Shown here in pieces: positions 11,351 through 22,850 of a stretch of 64,000 nucleotides of DNA. The DNA lies in contig NC_063259.1 in the NCBI RefSeq assembly GCF_019578655.1, positions 62,001-126,000 on the forward strand. Direction: 5' to 3'. The notes beneath the pieces are model-generated. The model saw only the letters and a program-made list of their open reading frames with translations, did not search any database and had not been told where the DNA came from. A program made the position numbers and the translations under genes. The first letter of the stretch is position 1, and every line of letters begins with the position of its first letter. The stretch is from Ricinus communis. Taxonomy: Eukaryota; Streptophyta; Magnoliopsida; Malpighiales; Euphorbiaceae.

Positions 11351-13142
11351 GAAAGGCTTACCTCAGCCAATAGTTCAAAGATTAGAATTGCTTAAATCAC
11401 GCAATTCTAAATAATAATATTGCTTTAAAAAATATTTTTATTCTTACAAAGGATTTACAGCAAACAATTATCTTGGGAACTTCTTTCATCAATTTAATTA
11501 CTCCCTTCAAAGTAACTACTGCTGGTATTATTTTTAAAGCTAAAGATTCAAAGATTGTTTTTCCTTTTATAGAAAAACCCAAGAAGAGAAATCTCAATCT
11601 TATAAAAGCCCACTCAATTTATAATTTTGAGATAAATATTTTGATTAAAGGAAAACAAACCCAGCTTTTCTACTTGAAACAAGATATGGGTTTAAAAAGA
11701 ATCCAAAGTCAAATGCAAAATGATTTTGTCCAAAGGAAAATCTCTGATTTGCAAAAGAAGATTGAAAATGAAGTTTGTTCTGATCTTCCTAATGCCTTTT
11801 GGAGAAGAAAGCAGCATATGGTAGATTTACCATATGAAAAAGATTTTTGTGATAAATAAATTCCCATCAAAGCAAGATCCATCCAAATGAATGAAACCCT
11901 AGAAAGCCATTGTAGAATAGAAATAAAAGATTTAGAGCAAAAGGGTTTGATTACCAAATCCAGATCCCCCTGGTCATGTGCAACTTTCTATGTCAACAAA
12001 AATAGTGAGATAGAAAGAGGAACACCTAGGTTGGTGATTAATTACAAACCTTTGAATAAAGCCCTAAAGTAGATTAGATACCCAATTCCAAACAAAAAAG
12101 ATCTTCTTCAAAAGCTTCATTCTGCTTTTATTTTTTCAAAGTTTGATATGAAATCAGGATTTTGGAAAATCCAGATTCATCTTAAAGACAGGTACAAAAC
12201 TGCTTTTACAGTTTCATTTGGCCAGTACGAATGGAATGTAATGCCTTTCGGATTAAAAAATGCTCCTTCTGAATTTCAAAAAATCATGAATGACATTTTC
12301 AATCCTTATTCAAAGTTTTGCATTGTCTATATCGATGATGTATTAATATTTTGAAATTTTCTAGAACAACATTTCAAACACTTGGAGACATTTTTCTATG
12401 TTGTTAAGAAAAATAGTTTAGTGGTTTCAAAATCCAAAATATCTTTATTCCAAAAAAATATTAGATTTCTTGGTCACTATATCTCTCGGGGAACTATCAC
12501 CCCAATTGAACGGTCTCTAGCCTTTACTTCAAAATTTCCAAACAAAATTTTAGAAAAAACTCAGTTACAAAGATTCCTTGGTAGTTTAAATTATGTGATG
12601 GATTTTTATCCGAATTTGAACTGTCTAGCAAAGCCCCTCCATGATATGTTAAAGAAAAACCCCCCTGTATGGATCGATGAGCATACAAAGATTGTCCAAA
12701 GCATTAAAAAGCAAGTTTCTGAAATACCATGTTTACACCTAGCTGATCCATCTGCATTCAAAATTGTTGAAACTGATGCATCAAATCTAGGATATGGTGG
12801 GATTCTTAAGCAAGTCCAAAACAACAAAGAATGTATTGTCCAGTTTCTGCACACTGAAATAATACAGAAAAAAATTATTCAACTATCAAAAAAGAAATTC
12901 TTTCGATAGTTTTGTGCATTTCAAAATTTCAAAGCGACCTTTTAAACCAAAAATTTCTTTTAAGGATTGATTGTAAATCTGCTAAAGAGGTTTTACAAAA
13001 AGATGTTCAAAACATAGCTTCAAAGCAGATTTTTGTCAGATGGTAGGCCATTCTTTCTGTTTTTGATTTTGAAATCGAATATATAAGAGGAGATTCGAAT
13101 TCAATTTTAGACTTTCTAACCAGAGAGTTCCTTCAAAAATAG
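11351..13142 (+). pseudogene. Viral reverse transcriptase / RNase H, interrupted
   Basis: The frame 11473-11859 holds the end of the protease-RT linker. RT fingers and palm follow at 11887-12354 and 12382-12909. Motifs seen: PRLVINYKPLN, FSKFDMKSGFWKIQI, the FGLKNAPSEFQ segment and the active site YIDDVLIF at about 12331-12354. The thumb/connection (RFLGSLNYVMDFYPNL) and an RNase H start (VETDASNLGYGG, about 12769-12804) come next. In-frame stops lie at 12070-12072 and 12352-12354, another ends the frame at 12907, and the RNase H tail (to 13142) is in a different frame. No integrase follows, as expected for a pararetrovirus. Confidence 0.85.
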
Positions 13143-13150
13143 GAGTGAAA

Positions 13151-14639
13151 ATGCCAAGAAAATCGAAAGCAAAAGAAGAAAAGTTGACAGCAAATTCAAA
13201 GCCTGTTCAAAGTCCAAAGAAGGAGATTTTACCCTCCTCTTCAAAGCCTATCCGAACCTGGACCGAAATCATCCGGAAGAAATTGACAAAAGCAAGGTAG
13301 ATCCGGCCCAACAACAATTACAAATTCAGGAATGACTTGCACAGCAAGATCCTGAATTTCTAAAAAGGGTCGAAGAATATTCAAAGCAAATGATACAACT
13401 TCACCCCAAAGTCTCTCCAAAGACATCCTCTCCAAAGACATCCTCTTCTTCCAACAAAGGTAAAGGTATACTTTCTATCCCTTTTTCAAAACCTGAGATA
13501 GAAATTTTCCCTCAAAACCTATCTCAGAGCTCTCAAAGTATTTCAAAGCCCAACTCCCAAGAAATAGTTTTTTCACAAACAAAACTTTTCAAATCCAATG
13601 AGTATATAGAAAAGCAAAATTTTTAAAGCATTTTAACTATTAAGGAAGGATTGTGTACAGAAAGCCACTCAAAACTAATTTCAAAAATTTTCCCTCCAGG
13701 ATAGTATTTCAAGCCCTGTAATATATCAAAGCCTCAATCTTACTACCAGTCTATCCTTGAGGTAACTGGTTCTGCAAAGTTCAAACACTTCAAAAAGTAC
13801 AAAGATCATAAAGACCCTGCATATTCCACATGCACCATACAAAGAATCCACCACCCTTCAGATTGGGGAATGGATTTACATTCATCAAGATCTTTTCCAA
13901 CTTCCCTCCAAAGAACCTACCCATCAAGCGTAAACACTTCTTTCAACTATTGGGACTACCAACAAGCTTGGTTTAATACCTTTCTTCTTCAAAACGAAGG
14001 ACAAAGCCATTCTTGGCTTTTCTACTTCGACACAAGCACAATCCAAACTACAAAGATCCCATATTGGTTTAAATAATGGTGGAATTTTTATAGCAATGTT
14101 CCTGAAACCATAATTCCAGAAGTTCTACCTCTGTTTAACTATTCAAAGACCACTATAAACTAAACAAAATAGAAAAACGTTTTCCCCCTTTACTTCTATT
14201 TTGTTCAAACTTTTTTCTCCCCTGGGTATGTGTATGGGTATGTGTATGGTATTTCCATTTCAATCAAGCAGCAGATGGAGAAATCATCCTTGCCCGAAGA
14301 TTCAAAGTCAAATGGTGGGATAAATTTAACCACCAAGAAAAATTATCTCTAAAGATGGTACAAAGTTTTCTTTCAAAGAATAGCTTCTTGCCACCTCCGA
14401 AAGAACAGACCACTTTCCTGGCACAGAAGTCCTTCATTATTCCAAAGCTAGCGGCGGCTCAAACAGAAGAAGATTTCTTACAATTGATCAAACAGTTGTC
14501 AGAAACTGCCTCTTCCAAAGGAAAATCTAAAGCTTCATCTTCCTCTTCTAGCACCAGCTCAGCAGCAATAGATCTAGATGGTGACTCGAACGAAGATGAC
14601 TGTTTTGGATATTCAAGCCATCAAATGACATCTCTGTAA
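13151..14639 (+). pseudogene. Degenerate second viral ORF, function unknown
   Basis: After the RNase H stop, an ATG at 13151 begins a Lys/Ser-rich protein that is soon interrupted (TAG about 13300). Open fragments continue at 13390-13626, 13870-14076 and 14355-14639. The middle part is rich in Trp, Tyr and Phe; the last fragment ends in a Ser-rich and acidic tail. I recognise no enzyme domain. Position and lack of homology fit the ORF2 described for florendoviruses. A small TATGTG tandem repeat sits at 14223-14250. Confidence 0.5.
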
Positions 14640-14959
14640 AGCCCTTGGGTTGAAAACTAGGAATGGCAGCCCAAAATATTTATCTAATGGGCCAAATGCC
14701 CAATAATAATAATAAAAAAAAGTCATTTAAAAAGAAAAGAAAGAAGACAAAAGACTCTTTAAAAAAGTAAAAGATTCTTCACTAAAGCGTGGCAGATAAC
14801 TTCTGCAAAAGTCATGGAGCCTCTTACTCCATTATCAAAAGCATACAAAAGACGTGGAGCCCCTCATTCCACTATGAAGAGCTTCCAAAGAAGAGCATCC
14901 AAAGCTTCAAGGCTGAAGACCTCTATAAATAGAGGAGTTTTTCCAAAGAAGAGGGCAGA
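14640..14959 (+). promoter_or_regulatory. Pararetroviral intergenic region with TATA box
   Basis: The non-coding stretch after ORF2 has a purine-rich tract (about 14706-14768) and a strong TATA box, CTATAAATAGAGG, at 14923-14935. The leader repeat starts about 25-45 bases downstream and carries a poly(A) signal near 15142, the usual layout of a Caulimoviridae pregenomic RNA promoter. Part of this region (14685-14765) recurs at 22400-22490. Confidence 0.7.
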
Positions 14960-15261
14960 CTGAAAAATAACAAGAGACTCTTGTATTCTTCAAGTCATAC
15001 CATTAGAAATATAGTGAGAAAAGAGAGAGTGTGAGAGTGATAGTGAGAAAACCACCTTCCTCTTGTATTCAATTCCTCTTGTAAGTTATATTTCTTTTGT
15101 TTAAAGCTTTTATTCCAAAGTTTGTATATTTTTCATCTATTAATAAAATTTATCATCTTATCTTCCATTCTTGTTTAAGATTTAACAAGCGTATGCTCTG
15201 TGCTTGCCTCGTCTGAGGATCCTGCACACTAGAAACTTGTTAGTCTAGTCTGTCTCATAGT

Positions 15262-15273
15262 TGGTATCAGAGC
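15262..15273 (+). promoter_or_regulatory. Primer-binding site for initiator tRNA-Met, copy 2
   Basis: TGGTATCAGAGC, identical to 7413-7424 and 7849 bp away; the spacing gives the size of one viral genome unit. Confidence 0.85.
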
Positions 15274-15404
15274 CAATTGGGTTCCAAAAAGAAACATCAT
15301 CTGCATAAAAAAGATTTTAAAATCATTTTAATATGCATCATATCTCTGATAAACAAACTTGCTCATTTATGCACAGTAGTAAGCCCCGTCTGGTGTAAGG
15401 GCAG

Positions 15405-15527
15405 CATAAGAGGTAAAAATTTATTGGTAGCATACTCGATCAAACGAGTGATTTTCTCGCCTACTACGGATCCCATACTACCCCCCATAAACTGAAAATC
15501 CATAACCCCAATTGCTACGGGAATGCA
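15405..15527 (-). other. accD: Plastid-derived accD fragment (NUPT) inserted in the viral leader
   Basis: The minus strand encodes an uninterrupted stretch including [20 protein letters not shown] and [19 protein letters not shown]. This is the conserved core of plastid-encoded AccD, the beta subunit of acetyl-CoA carboxylase carboxyltransferase. Copy 1 of the virus lacks this block: its sequence passes directly from GTGTAAGGG to the AAATCTGGT that flanks the insert in copy 2. Only about 40 codons are present, with no start or stop of accD, so it is a relic with no function of its own. Confidence 0.85.
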
Positions 15528-15582
15528 AAATCTGGTACCTTGGTTCATGTTTGTTTAGAAAGTTATCTTGGTTTATTTTAAA

Positions 15583-16277
15583 ATGAATTTAGAACCTTTT
15601 TTCTGTAGATCTTCTTCTTTCTCAAACTCTACTTTTGAGTCTTCAAGGTATAAAGGTTTAGTAAATATTGAGAAAATCACTATTGAAGATTTTTCAAAGC
15701 ATATTGATGATTGGGAAATACCCAAGGTTCAAAAAAAATAAATTTATGAGTTTTCAAAGTTTCCTCTCTTCAAAACTGATTTTACTATCAAAACTGAAGA
15801 AAGAGATATTCAAATTTCAAAGCCTTTTGAAGAAATTTATCTTTTGAATCCAATGACCCTCCAGAAGCATAAAGAAAAAGACTATAAGTATATTCATATA
15901 GGCCTTGTCCAGGTAGGAATAAAGCCCCTTACCAAAGAAGGTTTAGATACTTCCATCTTAGCAGTCCTTAGAGATTCTAGGTTTACAAATTTTTATCATT
16001 CTTTGTTAGGTACTGTTGAGTCAAGCCTTAATAAAGGACCAATTTCTTTCAATTGTTTTCCAAACATTACAATTTCATTAAATGATAAAAATATTTTAAA
16101 GAGCATTGTTCTTCAAATAAAGACACATAATTACAAAATGCTTGAATGATCTATTCCGATAGCATTAATTTTCAAAATACATTACAAAGCCATGATTTCT
16201 GCTTTTGGTTCAAAACACAAACTCCATTCACCAAAAGGAGAAACCTTATTCCTACAAACAGATCTTTCCAAATCCAC
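15583..16277 (+). pseudogene. Truncated second copy of the viral movement-protein gene
   Basis: Begins with the same MNLEPFFCRSSSF start as copy 1, then carries a 3-base deletion, an in-frame TAA near 15738 and a TGA at 16147-16149. It ends at about 16277 where homology to copy 1 stops. The open piece 15844-16149 spans the conserved core. Confidence 0.8.
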
Positions 16278-17112
16278 ATAGCAGAAGGTGAAGAACCTTA
16301 CAAGTAAAAAGAAGGGAAAGTAGAGTGAAGGGAAGAGGGGGCAGTCCTCAGCCCGATCACCCAATTCGCTCCAACAGACAGGCATGGTTCTGTAGTCAAA
16401 GCAACTTCATCACTTTCGTGTACCCATCGGACGGTAGCCCTTTCGGGGGTTCCTTACCAGCTTTCTCTCTCTCTCATCAATGGCAGAAGGTGGAGGATGG
16501 CTAGATAAACATTATAATTTTCGGGGGACACTAAGTTGAGGTAGGCAAACTCATTGTTGAAAGTGGCAGCATCGACCGGTGGTGGAAAGCGGTGAATTTG
16601 AAGAAGAAAGCAGCAACACTCTTAAGCTTTGAATGCTGATTTTTCACTCGTCCAGTTCTGGTACTCTTCAATAACGGTATAGATAGACTGTCTGTTACAT
16701 GGGCTTCGCTTCTATGGTGGTAGCGCCACTTGATTTGATCAGAAAATAAAAATTAGCGGAGGGAAAAGAAAGAACAGTGAGGAGAGAGAAAAAAATGAAG
16801 GAGATGATCTTTTTGTTAATTTTTTATTAATTTTTAGAAATAAATAAAAATTATAATTTAATCCATTAATTTTTATTTAATTTATTTCTAATTCATTTAC
16901 CCGTGGCATGCCACATCATCATTCTGGTAATTTTTTTGCCAAAAAATGATACGTTTTGCGATACTGAAATTGAAAATTTAGACGGTTTATTGTTACAAAT
17001 TAAAGATTAGAGACTTTACTGATATCGGCCCAAAGTCTAGGGACGATGAGAGTAATTTAGCCTAGTATTTAGGAATTGTGTTTGCAACCTTGAGGAAGTG
17101 GAGCTCGAGCAA
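16278..17112. other. Non-viral junction sequence, origin unknown
   Basis: About 16278-16480 is markedly more G+C rich than its surroundings, with words such as CCCGATCACCCAATTCGCTCC and GGTAGCCCTTTCGGGGGTTCC. It may be organellar (mitochondrial) DNA, but I cannot confirm this. From 16480 to 17112 ordinary plant repeat-like DNA follows, with no coding region recognised. Confidence 0.35.
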
Positions 17113-17720
17113 AAGAGTTGTATGAACAAATAGCGGAATCAAATTATGGGCCGGAAAGACCCATTAGTATTGAACAAGCTAGCAGGGACCAAAAGTAATG
17201 CAGGGGTTTGGGTCGCTCCGGGGAAGGATTTTATAAAGATAAATTTTGATACAGCAGTATCCGGAGTTAAGAACATGGGTATGGTGGGTCTGATAGCTAA
17301 GAAATTTGGTGTTGTAAGCCTGTGTTTTGTGCTTGCAAGAAATTTAGAGGCATCCAAGACCCGGAACTGCTGGAAGCTTTGGGATTGAGAACGGCAATGG
17401 AGGTTGCAAAGGACTTGGGATTGGTGAGAGTCATATTTGAGGGAGATCCCAAAAATACCATACAGGCTACTAAGAAAATTGTGAAACCCCCGCTGAAAAC
17501 GGAAGTTATTTTCACTGATATCTTTGCATTGTCCTGTTCTTTTGCTAATGTAACCTTTTGTTTTGTTAGAAGACATCTTAACTGGGCGGCTCATGGATTA
17601 GCCAAAGGAAGCCCTTCTAAATGAGTTTCGATACTCAAAAATTGCAGGCCGATTTATGTGGCTGTTGAACTCTGGTTTTTGTAACTCTCTGTCTTTTTAA
17701 TGAAGTCATATTTATCTTTG
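17113..17720 (+). pseudogene. LINE-derived RNase H (RVT_3-type) relic and 3' tail
   Basis: Two overlapping open pieces in different frames (17146-17388 and 17322-17624) together resemble the RNase H-like domain at the end of plant L1-type LINE ORF2. Signals are the start WVAPGKDFIKINFDTAVSG, a VGLIAKK segment, then LRTAMEVAKDLGLVRVIFEGD and FVRRHLNWAAHGLAK. A frameshift lies at about 17370. After the stop comes the typical short LINE 3' UTR and an A-rich end near 17710. The upstream RT is missing, consistent with a 5'-truncated insertion. Confidence 0.65.
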
Positions 17721-20510
17721 AAAAAGAAAAGTACAGTTTGTTGGATTTATGAATAAAGTCAGTTAATTTTATAGTCTATAGGGATTTTGCTTTTTATTTT
17801 TAAGAATTTTTACAGGAATTCCTAGAAAAGGGGTAAAATTATTATTTTTACTGTAAAATATTTTTACTCTCACAAATATTATAAGTTGAAATTTTGAATG
17901 AAAAAATACAATAGTAAATATTAGGTATATATTTCTTTTATAAAATGGTATATTGTCATTAGCAATTTGATATATATTTTCATAAATTTTATGATATTTA
18001 ATTTTTTTGATGTATATTTAATATATCTTTAGTATATTTTTTTATATCCATTCGATAACATGAATTTTGGTATATATAATTAGCATCTAAAACTATTTTT
18101 AGTATTTATTTTATATATTTTAATATATATAATATGTATGTAATGCCAAAAGTAATATTAGCACAAAACATGTAATGCCTCGATTTTCAATTTTATTTTT
18201 CAGAGGTACTGATATTATATGGAATTAAAGTGAATTTGATAATATATTGATTTATGTGGTATTCTATTTTCATAAATTTAATTTTTTTTACTTGTTTTAT
18301 ATTTTTATGATATTTATTTTAATATAATTTAATTAATAAATGTTATTATAGTGTATTTAGAAATAAATAAATAAAAATATATTTAGAAAATAAATATGTT
18401 TGGACCAAGCATCATATATTGACAGCATTTTTTTAGTCGGACAGATGAACTTTTAAAAGAGACGTTTTTGGATTTTAATTAGATTTTTTTTTAAGAAAAA
18501 AAAAAGGGAAAAGTATGTATGTGTGTCACTGTAGTGAATTATATGTAGGAGAGCTTAACAACAATTTGTCATAGTAGCTAAATTGTCATTTTGGTCCCTT
18601 TCCCGCTCTTTCTCCCTAGTAGCTCTTCCCTCGCTGTTCACTGGTGCTCCATTGTTGTTTTTCTACCAAACTCCTCCCAATTGCTCTTCTTGATGTTGCC
18701 AGCATTTTGCTGCTATTTGTTTTATTGGAAACGACCAGTTAGCGACAGAACGAGAGAGATAAACTTTCGTCACCATTGTTGTTGTTGATTGGCCTAGCTA
18801 TTAGCGTCTTCTCATCAGTCCGACGTTGGAAATGGATTATCCAATCTTAGAAACTTTCAACACTGATGAACGAGAAATTATCAAACCCATAAACTATAAA
18901 AGTGAAAAAACAAATATAATATAAATGATATATTATATAAATAAAAATAATATATAAATAATTATAATATAAATAAATATAATTTCAAAAATAATAATAT
19001 ATGGTATAATTTATTTTTATTTTTAAGCTATATGAGGTCATCTAATTTGTACTTTTGCCATCGTGTACTTTTTAAAGCCTTTCTAAGTCTTTGGATACCA
19101 ACATTCTCTTTTAATTGTTGAAAAAAAATTATCCAAGATTAAAAGAAACTAATGGCACTTCGGGTGTTAATTTTACCATTCAAGCCACTCAAATTGCATA
19201 AGTGGTAATATTGGAACAATGCATCAAAAATCAATTCAATTTAACGTTGAAAACTCAACATATGAATTGGTTGTAACTAGAGAAAATTTCAAATTATTAA
19301 ATTAATGCAAAACAAACTAAATTATTAAAAATGTTGAAATATCAAGGTACTAAACTGATGTTTTAAATTTAGTACTTTCAAGTGTACGAACCGAATGTTA
19401 GCACATGAAAGTTCACCACGAGATCGATCTTATAAGGAACTGTAGAGGATATACTATAAAGACCAATTATCACACAAAAACACTAAAAATAAATCTAAAC
19501 ACTCTAAGCCAATGTTTGATAATAGTTTTGAAGTTTATAAAAGAAATTAAATAAACTAGAAAGTAAATAGGCAAATGAAATATTTAATGTAAACTATATA
19601 ATAAAATAGCATTTAGTCTAGCTTATATTTAGTAATCCCTTTATTTTCCCTTAAGCCCGAATCTAATGAATGAGATGGTGATATGTCTTTTTCCTAAGTC
19701 ACTCAAGCTAATGATGCAACCTAGATTTTTTATACCAACATAGATTAAAGTAAAGATGGTGTTTCTAATACTTTTAACCTAAAGATTTTCATAACAAATA
19801 CTATATATTAAATTAATATGATGGTCAATCAACAATAATAATAAAACTAATACATATATGAAGGTAAAGAAATCATTAATTAAACTCAAAATAAATAAGG
19901 TTCATACATAAGTAAAGAGTCAAACTAAATACTTATGGAAATTAGCCTGACATATTTAATCTAATGGTCATTGTAATTAAATTGAAAGACATAAGAATAT
20001 AAAATAGAAAATTAAAGCTCCTTCAAAATCCAGAAGTTCTTCAAGGGATGAAGATGATTGGTCATCAATCTCCACGTCCTGAAAAGCTTCTTTGATCTTT
20101 GAAAAAATAATACAAAATTAAGTAAGTGTTTGTGGAAGATTAACTGTAGAGAATTTGCAGAGAGAAAAATGATAAATCGATATCCTTTATTTAACTCATC
20201 TCCACCACTTGTAGAGATTACATATATTATATAAGATAGAAATATATAAAAACTTAATAATTTCTATAATAACTTACTATATAGAATAGAGTTATTATAT
20301 AAATATAAAAAATTATTATATATTGTTAATAGATAGTTAGCTATTTATATAATATTTTATACAATATAAATTTATATAATATAATATAATTATAATTATA
20401 TAATATTTTATATAATATAATTATAATTATATAGTATCTATAGCTATATCATAAGTATATATTTTAAAGTTTAGTAAATTTATGTTTATATTCTGTGATT
20501 TGATTTATAT
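17721..20510. other. A+T-rich intergenic DNA
   Basis: No gene recognised; the short open frames (for example 18591-18788) have no homology I know. The segment 19640-20000 is, in reverse complement, a diverged copy of the repeat at about 33800-34316 plus 43359-43440 (shared words TTTCTTTACCTTCATAT and CATTCATTAGATT). Confidence 0.5.
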
Positions 20511-20514
20511 CTTA

Positions 20515-22090
20515 TAAAAGTTTAGTATATTGACTATTATATAAATTAAGTATATAAAAAGAATATATTAATTATACATTGCATAAAAATGATTTTCTAA
20601 AAATAAATAAAAGAGTTTTAAATACATACAATAAACAATATATTATATATTAAGTATATAATGCATTTAATTCAGGTATATAACTCTTTGATACTTATTG
20701 AATTTTGCTCGTTCAACTTTTAAATTTTTTATATATTTCTTATTTAGACATGGATATAATATTTATTTTTTCACCACAATGGACATTGGAAATAAAAAGA
20801 TGAGGTATGTAAATTTTGATATAACATGCATTCTCATACCGAAAGACAACAATTTTTCAAACCTCATTGTTAACAGTACATAGTATACTATGAGTATATA
20901 ATTTACACTAAATTTATTTTGAGTATACAAAAAATATCATTGAAGTATATTATGAGCGTATAAAGGATATCATCGAAGTATATTATGAGCATATTCAACT
21001 TATGCTCAAACATGCTTATATTTAAAAATTCTAAATATATAAATATTAATTATAAAAAATTCAAATAAATATATTTTATAATTTAAAATATGTCTAGCTA
21101 AAATATCTTAAAAACGACTTCATTATATGATTTCTTAAGCTTTTAAAGTTGTAGAAGATGAATATCAGATTTCAAAATTCAGATTTATAGAAAACTAAGA
21201 AATTAGATTTGTTTTGTCAAAAAACCTAAAAAACAGTATATATCGAGTATATATAGGTATAATATAAGTATATATTTATTTGTATATAGCTTGTGAAATT
21301 TTTGTATATTAACTATTATATGAATATAAGTATATAAAAGAAATATGTCAATTATATATTATATAGAAGAATTATTTTCTAAAAGAGTATATAAATATAA
21401 ATAGTTTTTAATGTATACAGTAGATAGTATATAATAAGTTTATTTCAGGTATATGATGCTCCAATTCTTACCAAATTTTCTCTGTTTAGATTTTAAAATT
21501 ATTTTTTATATATTGATATAGAAACAATACTTATTCTTATCCTTCATTATAATGGACATTGGAAAGAAAACATGAGATATGTAAACTTTGATGTAATGAA
21601 CATTCTCATACCAAAGAATAGCAGCTTTCAAACTTTATATAAATAATGTCAAATAAAATCAAAATTAAAATAGAGTGACCAAGAATGCAAATTCAATATT
21701 AAATATACTTTGAGTATAAAAATGGTATCATCAAAATATAAAACAAGTATATTTAACTTAAATTCAGACTTATAAATTTAACAGTATATAATATATGTTG
21801 ATTATATTATGAGTATATAATGAATATCTACTATCATTTTTTAATTCATTAAAAAATCTATATATTTGTTGCAAAGTACTATAGATTCTAATAAATGATT
21901 TTAGCCATTCATAATAGCTATAAACTAATTATAAAAACTATTTAGTTACATAAGTTTTGATTTATGTTTTGATTTATGTTTTGATTCATAAAATCAAGTC
22001 ATGAAATTGAATATAAAAGCTATTGCTATTAAATATCTTTTGCATCAAAATTTATATATCTTATAAATTTAACAGTATATAATATGTTTC
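20515..22090 (+). repeat. Two diverged direct copies (~790 bp period) of an A+T-rich repeat
   Basis: Unit 1 (20515-21240) and unit 2 (21300-22090) share an ordered series of words: AGTATATAAAA..GAATAT, TTCAGGTATAT, AATGGACATTGGAAA, GAGGTATGTAAA/GAGATATGTAAA, CATTCTCATACC. A part of unit 1 (about 21130-21280) also recurs inverted at 22880-22985. A short frame at 20761-20883 is open in unit 1 but I cannot name its product. Probably a nonautonomous transposon family. Confidence 0.5.
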
Positions 22091-22097
22091 TCTCTCG

Positions 22098-22134
<37 letters not shown>
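22083..22134. repeat. Compound microsatellite (TC)n(TA)n
   Basis: A TC dinucleotide run passes directly into a TA run. Confidence 0.85.
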
Positions 22135-22136
<2 letters not shown>

Positions 22137-22302
22137 AAGAACCTAAATAGAGAACAAACAATGACAATTATAGTATCATATATATATGAAATAACTCATT
22201 ATATATTTAATATATACTTTTCACTGTATACTTTAAAAATTATTTTATCTTTTTTGAAAAATACTTTTTCCTATCTAATGTATAACTATATATATATATA
22301 TA

Positions 22303-22850
22303 TAGGAGAGTGTAAATCCATTCCCCAATCAGAAGGGTGAAGGATTCTTTAAATGGTGCATGTGGAGTATGCAGGATTTTTATGGGTTTTGTTCTTTTTG
22401 AAATGTTTGACTTTGTAGTGGGCCAAAAGCCCAATATAAAAAAAAAAAAAAAGACAAAAGACAAAGTCAAAAGAAAAAACAAAAGAATTTCTCTTTCCAG
22501 AAAGGTTGGCTAGAATCTTCCCTAAGCATGACTCTGGTTAGGAAGGTGTCTTTGTAGGTTTGGAAATTGCTAAGCTTTTTGCAGGTTAGGTTTTCCAAAA
22601 TTCTATCTGGAAACTTTGAAGTGAATGCAAGAGATCTCTCAATTGGGGTGATGGTGCCCCGAGAGATATAATGTCCAAGAAATCTTATTTTTGTTTGAAA
22701 AAGAGATATCTTGGGTTAGGATGTTGTTCCTATTTTCAATTTCTAGATCTGGAGCAGTACTCCTAGGAGTATGCCAGGTTAATCTAGGGGCTTGTAATCC
22801 CAATCTGTTGATGTTGGAGGGTTTTTCAAGCTCTGAATTATATATTATAC
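22303..22850. mobile_element. Mosaic of shuffled endogenous pararetrovirus fragments
   Basis: Successive blocks match copy 1 out of order and in mixed orientation. 22303-22382 (minus) matches ORF2 at about 13815-13880. 22400-22490 (plus) matches the intergenic region 14685-14765. 22495-22595 (minus) matches coat region 10058-10150. 22600-22690 (minus) matches RT about 12455-12545. 22690-22850 (minus) matches coat region 9575-9720. No coding capacity survives. Block edges are approximate. Confidence 0.75.

Larger units (their letters stand above)
7132..14959 (+). mobile_element. Endogenous pararetrovirus (Caulimoviridae, petuvirus/florendovirus-like), copy 1, degenerate
   Basis: Order of parts: leader with poly(A) signal, tRNA-Met primer-binding site, movement protein, coat-protein region with zinc knuckle, aspartic protease, reverse transcriptase, RNase H, a second ORF of unknown function, then an intergenic promoter with TATA box. 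There is no integrase and there are no true LTRs, which separates it from Ty3 retrotransposons. Distance to the same primer-binding site in copy 2 is 7849 bp, a normal Caulimoviridae genome length. In-frame stops and frameshifts in the CP, RT/RH and ORF2 regions mark it as an old, inactive copy. The second ORF suits a florendovirus better than a petuvirus; genus is inferred. Confidence 0.85.
14960..16277 (+). mobile_element. Endogenous pararetrovirus copy 2, 3'-truncated, in direct tandem with copy 1
   Basis: Repeats the leader, poly(A) signal (15142-15147), tRNA-Met primer-binding site (15262-15273) and the first ~690 bases of the movement-protein gene of copy 1 at very high identity. It then ends abruptly at about 16277 in unrelated DNA. 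Its leader is interrupted by plastid DNA (15405-15527). Tandem order fits integration of a concatemer or recombination through a circular viral genome. Confidence 0.85.

Noticed and set aside
6914..15256. Calling the leader repeats LTRs of a Ty3/gypsy element
   Set aside because: There is no integrase, the first domain is a movement protein, and the repeat lacks TG...CA ends and a target duplication, so an endogenous pararetrovirus fits better.
15363..15548. 61-codon minus-strand ORF as a gene
   Set aside because: It is the plastid accD fragment read with viral leader on both sides; no start or stop of accD and no promoter.
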